NCBI GenBank assembly: GCA_009781915.1
Contig: WQUW01000002.1
Span: forward strand, 1-54,971
From: Treponema sp.
Lineage (GTDB): Bacteria; Spirochaetota; Spirochaetia; Treponematales; Breznakiellaceae
Direction: 5' to 3'
DNA length: 54,971 bases
In this document: positions 9,004-17,821 of the stretch, piece by piece
How positions within the stretch are numbered: the stretch's first letter is position 1
Layout of the letters: each line of letters starts with the position of its first letter
Made by a program: the position numbers and the translations under genes
Notes under the pieces: model-generated
What the model was told of the DNA's origin: nothing
The model's input: the letters and a program-made list of their open reading frames with translations, nothing else
Database searches by the model: none

Positions 9004-9674
9004 ATATTCTGGCTCTGGATACCTCGGATCAGGTTTTATCTGTCGCGCTGGCAACCGAAGCCGGGGTTTCGTGCACAGCAATAGACTCAGGAACCCGCCA
9101 TTCAGAACTTCTTATGGAATGTGCCGCTTGGCTCTGTAAAAACGCCGGGATAAAACCATCGGATGTGGGGCTTGTCGTGTGCATGAAAGGCCCCGGCTCT
9201 TTTACCGGCCTTAGGATCGGCTTTTCCGCCGCAAAAGGCATATCCCTTGCCCTGAACATACCGCTTGTTGCCGTTCCCACGCTGGACTGTCTTGCCTACC
9301 CGCTGTCGATATGGCCGGGGATAGCGCTTCCCGCGATAGATGCCAAAAAGGGCTGTTTTTTTGCCGCCCTGTACCGGGAAGGGCAGCGCCTTACGGATTT
9401 TATGGACGCTTCCCCCGAAACCATCTTCAAAGAGATCGTACATTCCAGGCTTTCCCCGCAGGAGCAAGTTATTCTTACAGGGTGCGGAGCGCAGGCGCTT
9501 TATTCCCGCCTAACGGCGGATTTTTCTTTGGCGCATATCACAGTCAACCCCGAATCAAGAAGCGGGGGGGCAAGGGAATTGCTTAGTATCGCAAAAAATG
9601 GTACACTAAACAACAGTGTTAATTCCGGCCCGCTTTATTTACGAAAAAGCGACGCTGAATTAAATGCGGGGTAG
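9000..9674 (+). CDS. tsaB: tRNA t6A biosynthesis protein TsaB
   Basis: An ASKHA-fold, catalytically inactive partner of TsaD in t6A formation. The N-terminus NILALDTSDQVLSVAL and the segment GPGSFTGLRIGFSAAKGISL are diagnostic of TsaB. It is 224 residues long, normal for the family. Translation starts at TTG (9000), which overlaps the tsaE stop by 3 nt, and this is the only in-frame start that keeps the conserved first strand. tsaD itself is not in the window. Confidence 0.92.
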   Translation: MNILALDTSDQVLSVALATEAGVSCTAIDSGTRHSELLMECAAWLCKNAGIKPSDVGLVVCMKGPGSFTGLRIGFSAAKGISLALNIPLVAVPTLDCLAYPLSIWPGIALPAIDAKKGCFFAALYREGQRLTDFMDASPETIFKEIVHSRLSPQEQVILTGCGAQALYSRLTADFSLAHITVNPESRSGGARELLSIAKNGTLNNSVNSGPLYLRKSDAELNAG

Positions 9675-9690
9675 AGGGAGAATACAAAAG

Positions 9691-10788
9691 ATGTCAAATT
9701 CAAACAACATGTTAAATCCGGACGACCTTGGCGAATTGGAGGCTCTGGACGCAAACGAGGAGTTTACGCCTTCTTTTGAAGAAGAATGCGCGCACAGAAA
9801 ACTCTTTTCCAATTATGCCACAACCCCCTACATAAACAGTTTTTTCCCTGTTGTGTTAATCAACAGTAAAATGGAAATCCTCTTTGCCAACATGGCAGCC
9901 AGAAATCTTTTTGCCAAATTTTTTGATATTAAGGACACGTACTTTATGGACGTTTTCGGCAAGTCGCTTGGCATTGAAGAATCGCACAAAATTCACAGCG
10001 CAATTGCCGAAGGCGAAAACGGGTATTCATGGAAGGGCGAAGTTCGTATTAAATCCCGCAACATTGTTTCGGCCTTTATGAAGGTCTTTATTTTTCCGGC
10101 GGAACCGAATTCAATCGTGCCTTCCGGGTTTGTGGTCATGTTCGATGACATTACGGTGGAAAACCGGGAGCAAACCAGACGCATCTTTGTGAGTCTTCTT
10201 GAAGCATCAAAGTTAAAGGACAAAGACACCGGCAATCATATTGTCCGGGTAAATCATTACGCGGTGAAACTTTCTGAAGAACTTTTCCGCAGCAAGAATT
10301 CCAGATACAACCGCATTGACGCTGATTTTATCGACAACATCGGCTTTTTTGCTTCCATGCACGATGTAGGAAAAATCGGCACTCCCGATGACATCCTTAA
10401 CAAAGAAGGGCCGCTTGTGGAATGGGAATGGGCTTTAATGCGGGAACACACAAAAAACGGAGCCTTTATTCTTTCCAGTTATCCAAACCCAATGGCGAAA
10501 GAAATCGCCCTTTCCCATCATGAACGATGGGACGGCTCCGGCTACCCTTATCAGCTTTCCGGGGAAATGATTCCCCTTACGGCAAGAATCGTCGCAATCG
10601 CCGATGTGTATGACGCTCTTAGAATGGAAAGGAGCTACAAACCGGCCTTGTGCCACGGTATGGCGGTACAGAAAATGAGGGAGGACAAAGAAGGCCACTT
10701 TGATCCCTTTCTGCTGGAAACATTCCTTTCGGTCAACGGCGATTTCGAGCGCATCTTCGAGGAAAATAGAGAGGGGGTGGGTGCGTAA
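9691..10788 (+). CDS. PAS-like sensor with HD-GYP-type phosphohydrolase domain
   Basis: A 365-residue cytoplasmic signalling protein. Residues ~45-170 form a PAS-like domain (PVVLINSKMEILFANMAARN; FVVMFDDITVENRE). The C-terminal half is an HD domain of the HD-GYP class with HDVGKIG, the HHERWDGSGYP motif and ADVYDAL. Such proteins hydrolyse cyclic-di-GMP, linking a sensed signal to motility or surface behaviour. The GYP motif is intact, so activity is likely. The ATG (MSNSNNMLN) has GGAG upstream; a start at 9664 would overlap tsaB. The ligand of the PAS domain is unknown. Confidence 0.88.
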   Translation: MSNSNNMLNPDDLGELEALDANEEFTPSFEEECAHRKLFSNYATTPYINSFFPVVLINSKMEILFANMAARNLFAKFFDIKDTYFMDVFGKSLGIEESHKIHSAIAEGENGYSWKGEVRIKSRNIVSAFMKVFIFPAEPNSIVPSGFVVMFDDITVENREQTRRIFVSLLEASKLKDKDTGNHIVRVNHYAVKLSEELFRSKNSRYNRIDADFIDNIGFFASMHDVGKIGTPDDILNKEGPLVEWEWALMREHTKNGAFILSSYPNPMAKEIALSHHERWDGSGYPYQLSGEMIPLTARIVAIADVYDALRMERSYKPALCHGMAVQKMREDKEGHFDPFLLETFLSVNGDFERIFEENREGVGA

Positions 10789-10857
10789 GGCGTTGTTATG
10801 CCCGTATGCGCTTTTCCGGCGGCCCGGTATATCAGCCCAAGTCGATAATATCTGATA

Positions 10858-10886
10858 TTGACACAATGAAGAAATACTGGTACTAC
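10858..10886 (+). promoter_or_regulatory. promoter of the AT-rich island
   Basis: -35 TTGACA (10858-10863), 17-nt spacer, -10 TACTAC (10881-10886), upstream of the serine hydrolase gene. Confidence 0.55.
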
Positions 10887-10925
10887 TTACTTAAGTAAAA
10901 CCATAATTAATTGGGTGATGGAACT

Positions 10926-11945
10926 GTGTCAAATAAGGAAATAATAACAAAAATCTTTGAAAAAGTAACGCGCTCAAAGTTGATTCACGAAGCGATTTTA
11001 TTTGTTGAAAACAGTAAAGGTGAGTTTTCAATGGATTTAGGGTTTGGAGGAAAAAATGCAGATTCGCCGCTTTTTACCGCAAGTATTGGAAAATTGTTCA
11101 CAACTACCTGTATCTTGATTTTAGAAAATGAAAATAAATTATCATTTGATGATACCATTGATAAATATTTTGATAATGAAATTCTAAATGGATTACATAT
11201 TTTTAACGCAATTGATTATTCCAGAAAATTGACAATTTCCAATCTCATTTTTCAGACAAGTGGAATACCAGACTGGTTTGAAGAATGTGATGGTAGAAAA
11301 AAAATGCTGGAGGGAGATCAATTTATATCATGGAAAGAAAAAATAAATGGCGTAAAAAAGAAAAAGCCGTTTTTTAAGCCTGGTACTAGAACACGTTATT
11401 CAGATACGAATTTTGTACTTCTTGTAAAGATAATTGAAAAAATTACTGGTATGCCAATGACAAAAGTTTGTAATGAATGGATATTTTTACCATTGGGGCT
11501 ATCGAACACATTTCTGCCAACAGAAAATGATAAAGTGCCGAATGCATATTACAAAAACAGATCAATGAATTTACCTAAATTTATGCAGTCTGCTGCTGAA
11601 AGCGGTGATGCCGTTACTACTGCCCGCGAATTAATGACTTTTATCAAAGCTTTTTTTAACGGAAAGTTATTTCCAAAAGAAATGTTCAGTAAATTATCTA
11701 AATACGGACAACTGCAAATAACAATGAGTGTAATCCAGTACGGCGGTGGTTATATGCGAATACCGTTGAATACAATAACAACATTATATATGGGAAAAGG
11801 CGAATTACTTGGACATTCTGGCGCTACTGGATCATTTGCGTTTTATTACCCTGAAAAGGATTTATATTTTGTAGGGGATGTTAATCAATTATCTAACCCG
11901 TCAATTCCAATAATTTTGGTTATGAAACTTGCAATGAAAATATAG
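10926..11945 (+). CDS. serine hydrolase of the beta-lactamase / PBP4-like family
   Basis: A 339-residue protein of the class C beta-lactamase-like serine hydrolase family. The SxxK motif is SIGK (within FTASIGKLFTTTC), the YxN motif is YSDTN, and a third motif is GHSGATGS (HSG in place of KTG). Members include esterases, D-aminopeptidases and resistance-like enzymes, so the substrate cannot be named. No signal peptide is evident, so it is likely cytoplasmic. The start is probably GTG at 10926. The gene is much richer in A and T than the flanking housekeeping genes, and together with the next two genes it looks horizontally acquired. Confidence 0.82.
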   Translation: MSNKEIITKIFEKVTRSKLIHEAILFVENSKGEFSMDLGFGGKNADSPLFTASIGKLFTTTCILILENENKLSFDDTIDKYFDNEILNGLHIFNAIDYSRKLTISNLIFQTSGIPDWFEECDGRKKMLEGDQFISWKEKINGVKKKKPFFKPGTRTRYSDTNFVLLVKIIEKITGMPMTKVCNEWIFLPLGLSNTFLPTENDKVPNAYYKNRSMNLPKFMQSAAESGDAVTTARELMTFIKAFFNGKLFPKEMFSKLSKYGQLQITMSVIQYGGGYMRIPLNTITTLYMGKGELLGHSGATGSFAFYYPEKDLYFVGDVNQLSNPSIPIILVMKLAMKI

Positions 11946-11957
11946 GAGGTGAAAGGA

Positions 11958-12431
11958 ATGAAATATGAAGCTTTGTGTTTGGCTGTAAAAGATGTAAAAG
12001 AGTCAAAAAAATTCTATCAAGATTTAATAGGATTAGAGATTGATTCTGATTGGGGTGTCAATGTTGCCTTTAAGGGCGGGATTGCATTGCATCAAGGTTT
12101 TGATGAAATAATTGACGTTGCAAAAGAAAGTATTGTTTTTCGCCCTCACAATATGGAATTAGTTTTTGAAACGGAGGATTTTGATGCGTTCATTACAAAA
12201 GTTGATAATTATCCAAATGTCGAGTTTGTTAAAGGTGGAGTTGTTGAGCAGCCTTGGGGGCAAAGAGTTCTTCATATTTATGATTTGAATGGGCATATTA
12301 TCGAAATTGGAGAAAAAATGCTGCATGTTATACAGCGTTTCATGTCTGGCGGTATGTCAGTTGAAGAAGCCGCTAAACGTTGTGGAATACCAGTAACAGA
12401 TGTAGAAAAATACTTAAATGGAGAATGGTAA
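11958..12431 (+). CDS. VOC-family (glyoxalase/bleomycin-resistance fold) protein with HTH-like tail
   Basis: A 157-residue protein. Residues 1-~120 form two beta-alpha-beta-beta-beta modules of the vicinal oxygen chelate fold (LCLAVKDVKESKKFYQDLIG; VLHIYDLNGHIIEIGE), including the typical C-terminal Glu metal ligand. An unusual tail of ~35 residues (MSVEEAAKRCGIPVTDVEKY) reads like a small helix-turn-helix. A strong AGGAGGTG ribosome binding site lies 6 nt before the ATG. It is AT-rich and starts 12 bp after the serine hydrolase. The substrate is unknown; members isomerise, dioxygenate or bind small molecules. Confidence 0.8.
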   Translation: MKYEALCLAVKDVKESKKFYQDLIGLEIDSDWGVNVAFKGGIALHQGFDEIIDVAKESIVFRPHNMELVFETEDFDAFITKVDNYPNVEFVKGGVVEQPWGQRVLHIYDLNGHIIEIGEKMLHVIQRFMSGGMSVEEAAKRCGIPVTDVEKYLNGEW

Positions 12432-12474
12432 GTCTAGTGATAGGTTATCAAACTAAATTTCAGGAGGAAAAATA

Positions 12475-13215
12475 ATGAGTAATACATTCTCAAACAAGTT
12501 TGTTGCTAATGAAAAGAATCTTGCGCTATTGAAAGACACAATGTGGGGACCCAATGGAATACGGCAAGCCGAGGAATTGGCTTCGCATTTTACAATCACA
12601 AAGGATATGAAAATCCTTGATTTGGGCTGCGGAATGGGCTTGTCGGCATTGTACCTAGTGCAAGCGCATGGCGCAGATGTTTTTGCCACCGACTTATATG
12701 CTGACCCAACCGATAATCATAAGAGATTCAAGTCGCTTGGCATTGCGGAAAAAATAGTTCCAATGCTGATAGACGCAACACAGCCGTTGCCGTTTGCAAA
12801 GCGTTATTTCGATGTAATTTTTTCGGTAGGCGCATACAATTTTTTTGGCGATAACAAGGAAATGCTGCCAAAGCTTATTCCTTATGTGAAAAAAGGCGGC
12901 TATATTGCAGTTGCGTTTCCCGGGTTAAAGTATGAATTTGGCAGCAATGTTCCGCCGGAAATGCAGCCGTTCTGGGCTGTTCCTGATGTTGCAAGATGTA
13001 TCCGCGGCATTGAATGGTGGAGGGAATTGTGGAGCAAGACAGAGGGCATAGAAATTGTGAACATCAGCGAAATGGTTTGCCACGATATAGCTTGGAAAGA
13101 ATACCTTGCAGCCCGTAACCCTTGTATCGAAGACGAAAAATGGGATTTGGATATGATGGCGGCAGAAGGTGGGAAGTATTTTAATACAATCCAGTTAATT
13201 GCAAAGGTTATTTAA
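12475..13215 (+). CDS. class I SAM-dependent methyltransferase
   Basis: A 246-residue methyltransferase. Motif I is ILDLGCGMGLSALYL, motif II ends VFATDLYADP, and a post-I region DVIFSVGAYNFFG follows. A GGAGG ribosome binding site sits 7 nt before the ATG. Its substrate cannot be told from the sequence; the domain resembles small-molecule methyltransferases rather than rRNA enzymes. It is the last gene of the AT-rich island, with composition nearer to the host than the two before it. A decayed palindromic repeat arm begins 22 bp after its stop. Confidence 0.82.
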   Translation: MSNTFSNKFVANEKNLALLKDTMWGPNGIRQAEELASHFTITKDMKILDLGCGMGLSALYLVQAHGADVFATDLYADPTDNHKRFKSLGIAEKIVPMLIDATQPLPFAKRYFDVIFSVGAYNFFGDNKEMLPKLIPYVKKGGYIAVAFPGLKYEFGSNVPPEMQPFWAVPDVARCIRGIEWWRELWSKTEGIEIVNISEMVCHDIAWKEYLAARNPCIEDEKWDLDMMAAEGGKYFNTIQLIAKVI

Positions 13216-13237
13216 GACAAGAAATTAACAAACAGCT

Positions 13238-13276
13238 CCCCGCCACGCATGAGCCAAGGTTTCCGCCAAAGGCCCC
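13238..13276 (+). repeat. decayed arm of the palindromic repeat
   Basis: The sequence CCCCGCCACGCATGAGCC and the following CCGCCAAAGGCCCC match the left arm of repeat copy 2 (53400) with a few changes. The rest of the element is absent. As with the intact copies, it lies just after a stop codon (methyltransferase, 13215) and in the same orientation. Confidence 0.55.
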
Positions 13277-13352
13277 TTGATAAACACCTTACATCCTTTG
13301 TACATTATACACACGATACACACGGCGAATAAACGTTTTTGGAGGCGCTCTT

Positions 13353-14159
13353 ATGATAGACATTTGGCGTGAAACAGTTTCTGTCCGTTATGGAAGCGTA
13401 GATCGCAGCGACCGGCTGACCCTTGACAGCGTCTTCAGTTTTTTTCAGGAGGCGGCGATAAGCCACGCCGCGAGCCTTGGCGTGGGGCGGGACGCGATGG
13501 CCAGCGCGGGGCAGGGCTGGATACTTTCAAGACTTTCGCTTTTTATCGAACGCCGCCCCGCGTACGGGGAGACCATTCAGGTAAACACATGGCCCCGGCG
13601 CTGGGAAAAACTCTTTGCCCTTAGAGACTACGAAATCCGGGACGCGGCGGACAAGCCCGTTATCCGGGGCAGGGGCGGATGGCTCGTGCTGGACATTGAA
13701 AAGCGCAGGCCGCTTAGGGTGCAAGCCATCATGGACGCCATGCCCGCTAACGATGGAATTGACGCCTTTCCCGCAGGCCCCGCGGGGCTTAGCACCCGGG
13801 AACATCTGGCAAAGCAAAAGGAGCGCGCCGCCCTGTATTCGGACATAGATTATTACGGCCACGCGAACAACGCCCGCTACATACAGTGGATACAGGACGC
13901 TACGGACATGGATGTTCTTACCAGCGCAGATCAGATACGGCTGGACATTAACTATTTAAGCGAAGTCTTGCCCGGCGAAACCGTGGAGCTTTGGGCCGCT
14001 CCCCTTCAGGAACCGGGGGAAACCACAGCGGACTATCCCCGCTCAACAGGCCCCGGATTTGCGTACGAAGGAAGAAGACCCGATTCCGGGCAGGCCGTGT
14101 TCCGGGCGGAACTCCGCACCGGGCGGGAATTCTTGCCGGAAAATAACGGACACCGCTAA
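13353..14159 (+). CDS. acyl-ACP thioesterase
   Basis: A 268-residue double-hotdog thioesterase of the FatA/FatB-like bacterial family, which releases fatty acids from acyl carrier protein. The first hotdog covers residues ~1-130 (FFQEAAISHAASLGVG; GWILSRLSLFIERRPAYGE). The second contains the conserved DIDYYGHANNARYIQW, with the Asp, Asn and His expected at the active site. GGAGG lies 8 nt before the ATG. The DUF362 gene begins 5 bp after its stop, so the two form an operon. Release of free fatty acids is inferred from the family. Confidence 0.88.
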   Translation: MIDIWRETVSVRYGSVDRSDRLTLDSVFSFFQEAAISHAASLGVGRDAMASAGQGWILSRLSLFIERRPAYGETIQVNTWPRRWEKLFALRDYEIRDAADKPVIRGRGGWLVLDIEKRRPLRVQAIMDAMPANDGIDAFPAGPAGLSTREHLAKQKERAALYSDIDYYGHANNARYIQWIQDATDMDVLTSADQIRLDINYLSEVLPGETVELWAAPLQEPGETTADYPRSTGPGFAYEGRRPDSGQAVFRAELRTGREFLPENNGHR

Positions 14160-14164
14160 CCCGC

Positions 14165-15307
14165 ATGAATAAAAAAGTAGCGATAGAGCGCTGCCCCTCC
14201 TACGACCCGGATTTGCTGTACAAGGCCCTGAAGCGCGCGGCGGAACGTGCGGGCGCTCCCAGCCTTGCGGGAAAAGCCGTACTCCTGAAACCCAACATCG
14301 TCTTTGACGCGCCGCCGGAAAAGGCGATATGTACCCACCCGGCTTTTCTTGAGGCGGCGATCCGGCTGGTTCGGGAGATGGGCGCTCGCCGCGTCCTTGT
14401 GGGGGACAGCCCGGGACTGCCGCCGCCGGGGTTTTCCGGCAAAGCTTGCGGCCTTGGGGAAGCGACAAGGAAAAACAACGGCGAATGGCTGGATTTTTCC
14501 CGTGAAAAAATCGATTTTGCCTGCCCGCAGGGAAAGGTAGTAAAGAGTTTCACGTTAAGCCATGCGGCGAAGGAAGCGGATGTCATCATAAGCCTTCCCA
14601 AGCTTAAAACCCACCAGCTCATGTACTTTACCGGAGCCATGAAGAATATCTTTGGGCTTGTCCCCTCGGTGGCAAAAAGCGCCTTTCATGTCCGTTTCCC
14701 CGACCGCCACACATTCGCCTCCATGATTGTAGACCTTAATCTCGCGGTACAGCCCGCCTACGCCTTTATGGACGCGGTTACAGGAATGGAAGGGCCGGGC
14801 CCTTCGGGGGGAGACCCTCGGCATATCGGCCTTGTCCTCGCTTCGTCCAATCTTCTGGCGATGGATGCCGCCGCCTCCGCCATTATCGGCTATCCTCCGG
14901 GCGAAATACCGGTAAACAAAGATGCCCTTGACCGCAAGATATGGCTTTCGTCCTTTGATGAAGTTGAATACCCCGGCCTTTCGCCGCAGGATGTGCGCAT
15001 CCCGGATTATGTCAAGATACCGCTTAAAAAATCGGGAAATCAGCTTCTTGATTTTATCCTGCCCCGGCCTCTTAGGGCTTTCAGGGACTCCTTTGCCCCC
15101 AAGCCGGAAATACACCACGGCCCCTGCGTCCGTTGCGGCAACTGTATCCGCATTTGCGCTTCCGGGGCCATGAGCATTGCGGAAGGAACGGAACGCCGGG
15201 TTGCCATTGATTACCGCCGCTGCATACGCTGTTTTTGCTGCCACGAGATATGCCCGGAAAAGGCCATTGGTATTACAAAACGAAGAATCAGCAGGAAAAG
15301 TCTTTAG
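14165..15307 (+). CDS. DUF362 protein with C-terminal 2x[4Fe-4S] ferredoxin domain
   Basis: A 380-residue protein. Residues 1-~300 form a DUF362 domain (KAVLLKPNIVFDAPP; SLPKLKTHQLMYFTGAMKN). The last ~70 residues hold two ferredoxin motifs, CVRCGNCIRIC and CIRCFCCHEICPEKA, each a CxxCxxCxxxC cluster ligand set. Such proteins are thought to move electrons in anaerobes, but their partners are mostly unknown. No signal peptide is seen. It starts 5 bp after the thioesterase. The next two genes are on the opposite strand and converge on it with a 6-bp gap. Confidence 0.88.
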   Translation: MNKKVAIERCPSYDPDLLYKALKRAAERAGAPSLAGKAVLLKPNIVFDAPPEKAICTHPAFLEAAIRLVREMGARRVLVGDSPGLPPPGFSGKACGLGEATRKNNGEWLDFSREKIDFACPQGKVVKSFTLSHAAKEADVIISLPKLKTHQLMYFTGAMKNIFGLVPSVAKSAFHVRFPDRHTFASMIVDLNLAVQPAYAFMDAVTGMEGPGPSGGDPRHIGLVLASSNLLAMDAAASAIIGYPPGEIPVNKDALDRKIWLSSFDEVEYPGLSPQDVRIPDYVKIPLKKSGNQLLDFILPRPLRAFRDSFAPKPEIHHGPCVRCGNCIRICASGAMSIAEGTERRVAIDYRRCIRCFCCHEICPEKAIGITKRRISRKSL

Positions 15308-15313
15308 TCAATA

Positions 15314-15532
15314 TTACGAATCGTCCTTTTGCATCTTCTCTTTTTTCGCCGCCGCCCGGTCCTTAATGTCCGCAATGCCGACAAAAATCAGGATAAGACT
15401 GATAAAGACTGCGGCTACCGGCAAAGAACCCCGGAGAAACGCCAAAACATCATCCTTCCAGCCTAGTCCGGACGGCAGAGCAGCCAGAACCGCTGTAATA
15501 ATCACCACAAACCCAAGAATTAAAGCCTTCAT
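15314..15532 (-). CDS. small membrane protein (72 aa)
   Basis: A two-helix membrane protein: helix 1 ALILGFVVIITAVLAAL, helix 2 around PVAAVFISLILIFVGIA, then a charged lysine-rich C-terminus. There is no recognised domain. It lies 25 bp downstream of the 101-aa membrane protein on the same strand, so the two are probably one transcript. Function is unknown. Confidence 0.7.
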   Translation of the reverse strand: MKALILGFVVIITAVLAALPSGLGWKDDVLAFLRGSLPVAAVFISLILIFVGIADIKDRAAAKKEKMQKDDS

Positions 15533-15557
15533 ACATCCTCTTTATTACTGCCGCACT

Positions 15558-15863
15558 TCAAACGCTGGTGCGGTATTTGCGAACAACCATCACCGCAAAG
15601 GCGGCGATGAAAAACACCATAGGCAGGTTGGGTAGCACAATAGGTAAAAGCGGCACGTATCCAATGACAAGAATATCCCCGCCGATGATGCCCAAAACGC
15701 TTACAATGCCATACACGGTTTCCACGTAAGCCGCGATAATACCTAGTACCATAAGCATCCACGCCACATCTCTGGTTCTTGCCCAGAGCATGATGGCAAA
15801 AAAAGCCGCCACAGCGCCTAACCCAAGGCGGCTTAGGATATAAATTACCTGACCTGAGTCCAT
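15558..15863 (-). CDS. small polytopic membrane protein (101 aa)
   Basis: Three hydrophobic helices are visible (LGAVAAFFAIMLWA; AWMLMVLGIIAAYVETVYG; LPMVFFIAAFAVMVV), with a basic C-terminus. I do not recognise the family. Its promoter lies directly upstream, with the -10 box only 6 nt before the ATG and no ribosome binding site, so the mRNA should be leaderless. It shares this layout with both vapB genes in the window. It is the first gene of a two-gene unit. Confidence 0.75.
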   Translation of the reverse strand: MDSGQVIYILSRLGLGAVAAFFAIMLWARTRDVAWMLMVLGIIAAYVETVYGIVSVLGIIGGDILVIGYVPLLPIVLPNLPMVFFIAAFAVMVVRKYRTSV

Positions 15864-15869
15864 AATACC

Positions 15870-15898
15870 AGTATCACGTATTTGGGGCCGAAAAACAA
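15870..15898 (-). promoter_or_regulatory. promoter of the 101-aa membrane protein (leaderless type)
   Basis: Minus strand: -35 TTGTTT (15893-15898), 17-nt spacer, -10 GATACT (15870-15875). The -10 ends 6 nt before the ATG at 15863, placing the expected transcription start on or next to the A of the start codon. Confidence 0.65.
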
Positions 15899-15913
15899 TA
15901 CTGTTTCCCCGCC

Positions 15914-17821
15914 CTATTCCAGTTCCAGCACTATCACCGTGTCGCTTGTAAGGGGGGTTCCCGGAGCCGGACTCTGCCGTGCCACCCAGCCGTCCCCGTG
16001 GATTTGCATACGCAAGTCGCTCCTCGCAAGAAGGGGAACAAGCTGCCGCTTGGCGGCGCCGGAAAAGTCAGGGACAACCTCGTTCACCGTCAGGTGGGAA
16101 AGGGCGGGAATGGAAATCGCCCCAGAATGGGCTATTTGAGGGTTTCTGCCGCGGGGAATCCCAAGGTAATTGATAAGGGCATCCGCCGCCTCCCGGATTG
16201 GGGGCGCGGCAATCCGGCCCGCAAGAAACTCGCCTTGGGGCCTGACTATCACCAGATACAGGACAAGGGACGGGTTTTCCGCGGGCAGTACCGCGATAAC
16301 GCTGGAAATAAAATCCGTTGGGGAATAGGCTCCCGTTCTGGGGTCTATCATCTGGGCCGTCCCGGTTTTTACCCCCAAAGAAAGGTCTTCCACGTATGCC
16401 CGCCAGCCAGTGCCCAGACTGGAAGTGGTATCCATCATGTACCTTCGCATGGCCCGGCTGGTATCCGGCGAAAGAACACGCCGGGGCGGGCCGGGGACAA
16501 ACACCTGTGCCTGACCATCGGCTGTAACAACATGGGAAACGATCCTCGGCGGGACAAGAACGCCGTCATTGGCAATCGCGGTGGCGGCTTTAAGCATTTG
16601 GAGGGCGGAAACGGCAATTTCCTGACCCATCGAAATCGTGGGCCGCGACCTTTCCGACCAGCGCCCGGCAGGCTGAAGTATCCCGGCGGTTTCTCCGGGG
16701 TTTCCGGCCCCCGTCCGCGCCCCAAAGCCGAAATCCCGCAGGTGGTCATGGAAAAGCTGGGCGCTTAGCTGGTCTGCGGCGTGGGCGGCCCCGGCATTGC
16801 AGGAAACAATCGTTATTTCTCTGGCCCGCACCCAGCCATGAGCGGCCATGCAGTTAATGACAATCCTTTCGCCCCTTGGGGTAATCCGCTCGTAGTAGCC
16901 GGGGCAGAAAAAAAGCGTGTCTTCGGCAATGGCCCCAGCTTCCATCAGGGCGGCAAGGGAGAATATTTTGAACACCGACCCCGGCTCAAAGGCCCAAATA
17001 GCGGGCCTGTCCATGCGGGAAATCTCGCTGGAACGCCTAATGTCGTTTGGATCAAAGCCCGGCAGGGAAACAGAACCCAGTATATCCCCGTTGCGGGGGT
17101 CCATCGCCATGAACATCACCGCTTCGGCGTTGGTCTGAGCCAGCACCCGCCCGGCAATGCCTTCCAGAATGTGCTGGACATTTATATCCAGCGTAAGAAA
17201 AAGCTGACTTCCCGCGCGCCTGTCCCGCGACCCTAGCGTCATGCGCGGCTGTGGGGCAAGCTCCCGGTTAAAGGCAAACTCCACCCCGGCAAGACCTGCG
17301 TTATCGTTGCCGACAAAGCCGACAATCTGCGCCGCCAGATACCGTTCCGGGTAAATCCGGCCCGGCACAGGTTCTACGCTTACGCCCCGCAAGCGGCCCT
17401 CCGTTATAGCCGCTTCAACAAGGTTTACCGTGGACGCATTCACATTCCTTCGCAGATACATAAAATCGCTTTGGGAATTGGTAATTCTATTCAGGATTTC
17501 CTCAGGGCTCTGTTCAAGGAACGGGGCCAGTTCCCGGCTCAGTTCCCCGGCATCCTCCATAAGCGGACGCCAAAGGGTAATGTCCCCCATCCGGGACTCC
17601 AAAGCCAGAATACGCCCGTTGCGGTCAAAGATGGGGCCCCTTCCGCCGGAATGCCCGGACAGGGCGGGCCTTGTATGCTCTTGGGGGAAAAGCATAAGGT
17701 AACCGTAGCGGCCCAGCACCGCCAGCGTTACCAGAGAAAAACACGCCGCGAAAATGATAAACCGTTGTTTTCCGGCAATCCGTGTCTGTCCAGCCTCACC
17801 GGAATAAGGGCCATTCATCAT
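15914..17821 (-). CDS. ftsI: penicillin-binding protein 2 / FtsI-type peptidoglycan transpeptidase with PASTA domain
   Basis: A 635-residue class B penicillin-binding protein that cross-links peptidoglycan, most likely at the septum. One N-terminal membrane helix (residues ~20-42) anchors it. The transpeptidase motifs are SVFK (Ser282-Lys285, the acylated Ser), SCN (Ser340) and KTG (Lys485). The last ~60 residues form a PASTA domain, as in SpoVD-like proteins. The start overlaps the signal peptidase stop by 4 nt, so the two are an operon. The choice between FtsI and SpoVD naming cannot be settled here, but the division-type transpeptidase call is firm. Confidence 0.9.
   Translation of the reverse strand: MMNGPYSGEAGQTRIAGKQRFIIFAACFSLVTLAVLGRYGYLMLFPQEHTRPALSGHSGGRGPIFDRNGRILALESRMGDITLWRPLMEDAGELSRELAPFLEQSPEEILNRITNSQSDFMYLRRNVNASTVNLVEAAITEGRLRGVSVEPVPGRIYPERYLAAQIVGFVGNDNAGLAGVEFAFNRELAPQPRMTLGSRDRRAGSQLFLTLDINVQHILEGIAGRVLAQTNAEAVMFMAMDPRNGDILGSVSLPGFDPNDIRRSSEISRMDRPAIWAFEPGSVFKIFSLAALMEAGAIAEDTLFFCPGYYERITPRGERIVINCMAAHGWVRAREITIVSCNAGAAHAADQLSAQLFHDHLRDFGFGARTGAGNPGETAGILQPAGRWSERSRPTISMGQEIAVSALQMLKAATAIANDGVLVPPRIVSHVVTADGQAQVFVPGPPRRVLSPDTSRAMRRYMMDTTSSLGTGWRAYVEDLSLGVKTGTAQMIDPRTGAYSPTDFISSVIAVLPAENPSLVLYLVIVRPQGEFLAGRIAAPPIREAADALINYLGIPRGRNPQIAHSGAISIPALSHLTVNEVVPDFSGAAKRQLVPLLARSDLRMQIHGDGWVARQSPAPGTPLTSDTVIVLELE

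Noticed and set aside
15998-16768. A 256-codon frame antisense to the penicillin-binding protein
   Set aside because: Composition is that of a GC-rich shadow (Gly, Arg, Pro, Asn, His) and the penicillin-binding protein motifs on the other strand are complete.
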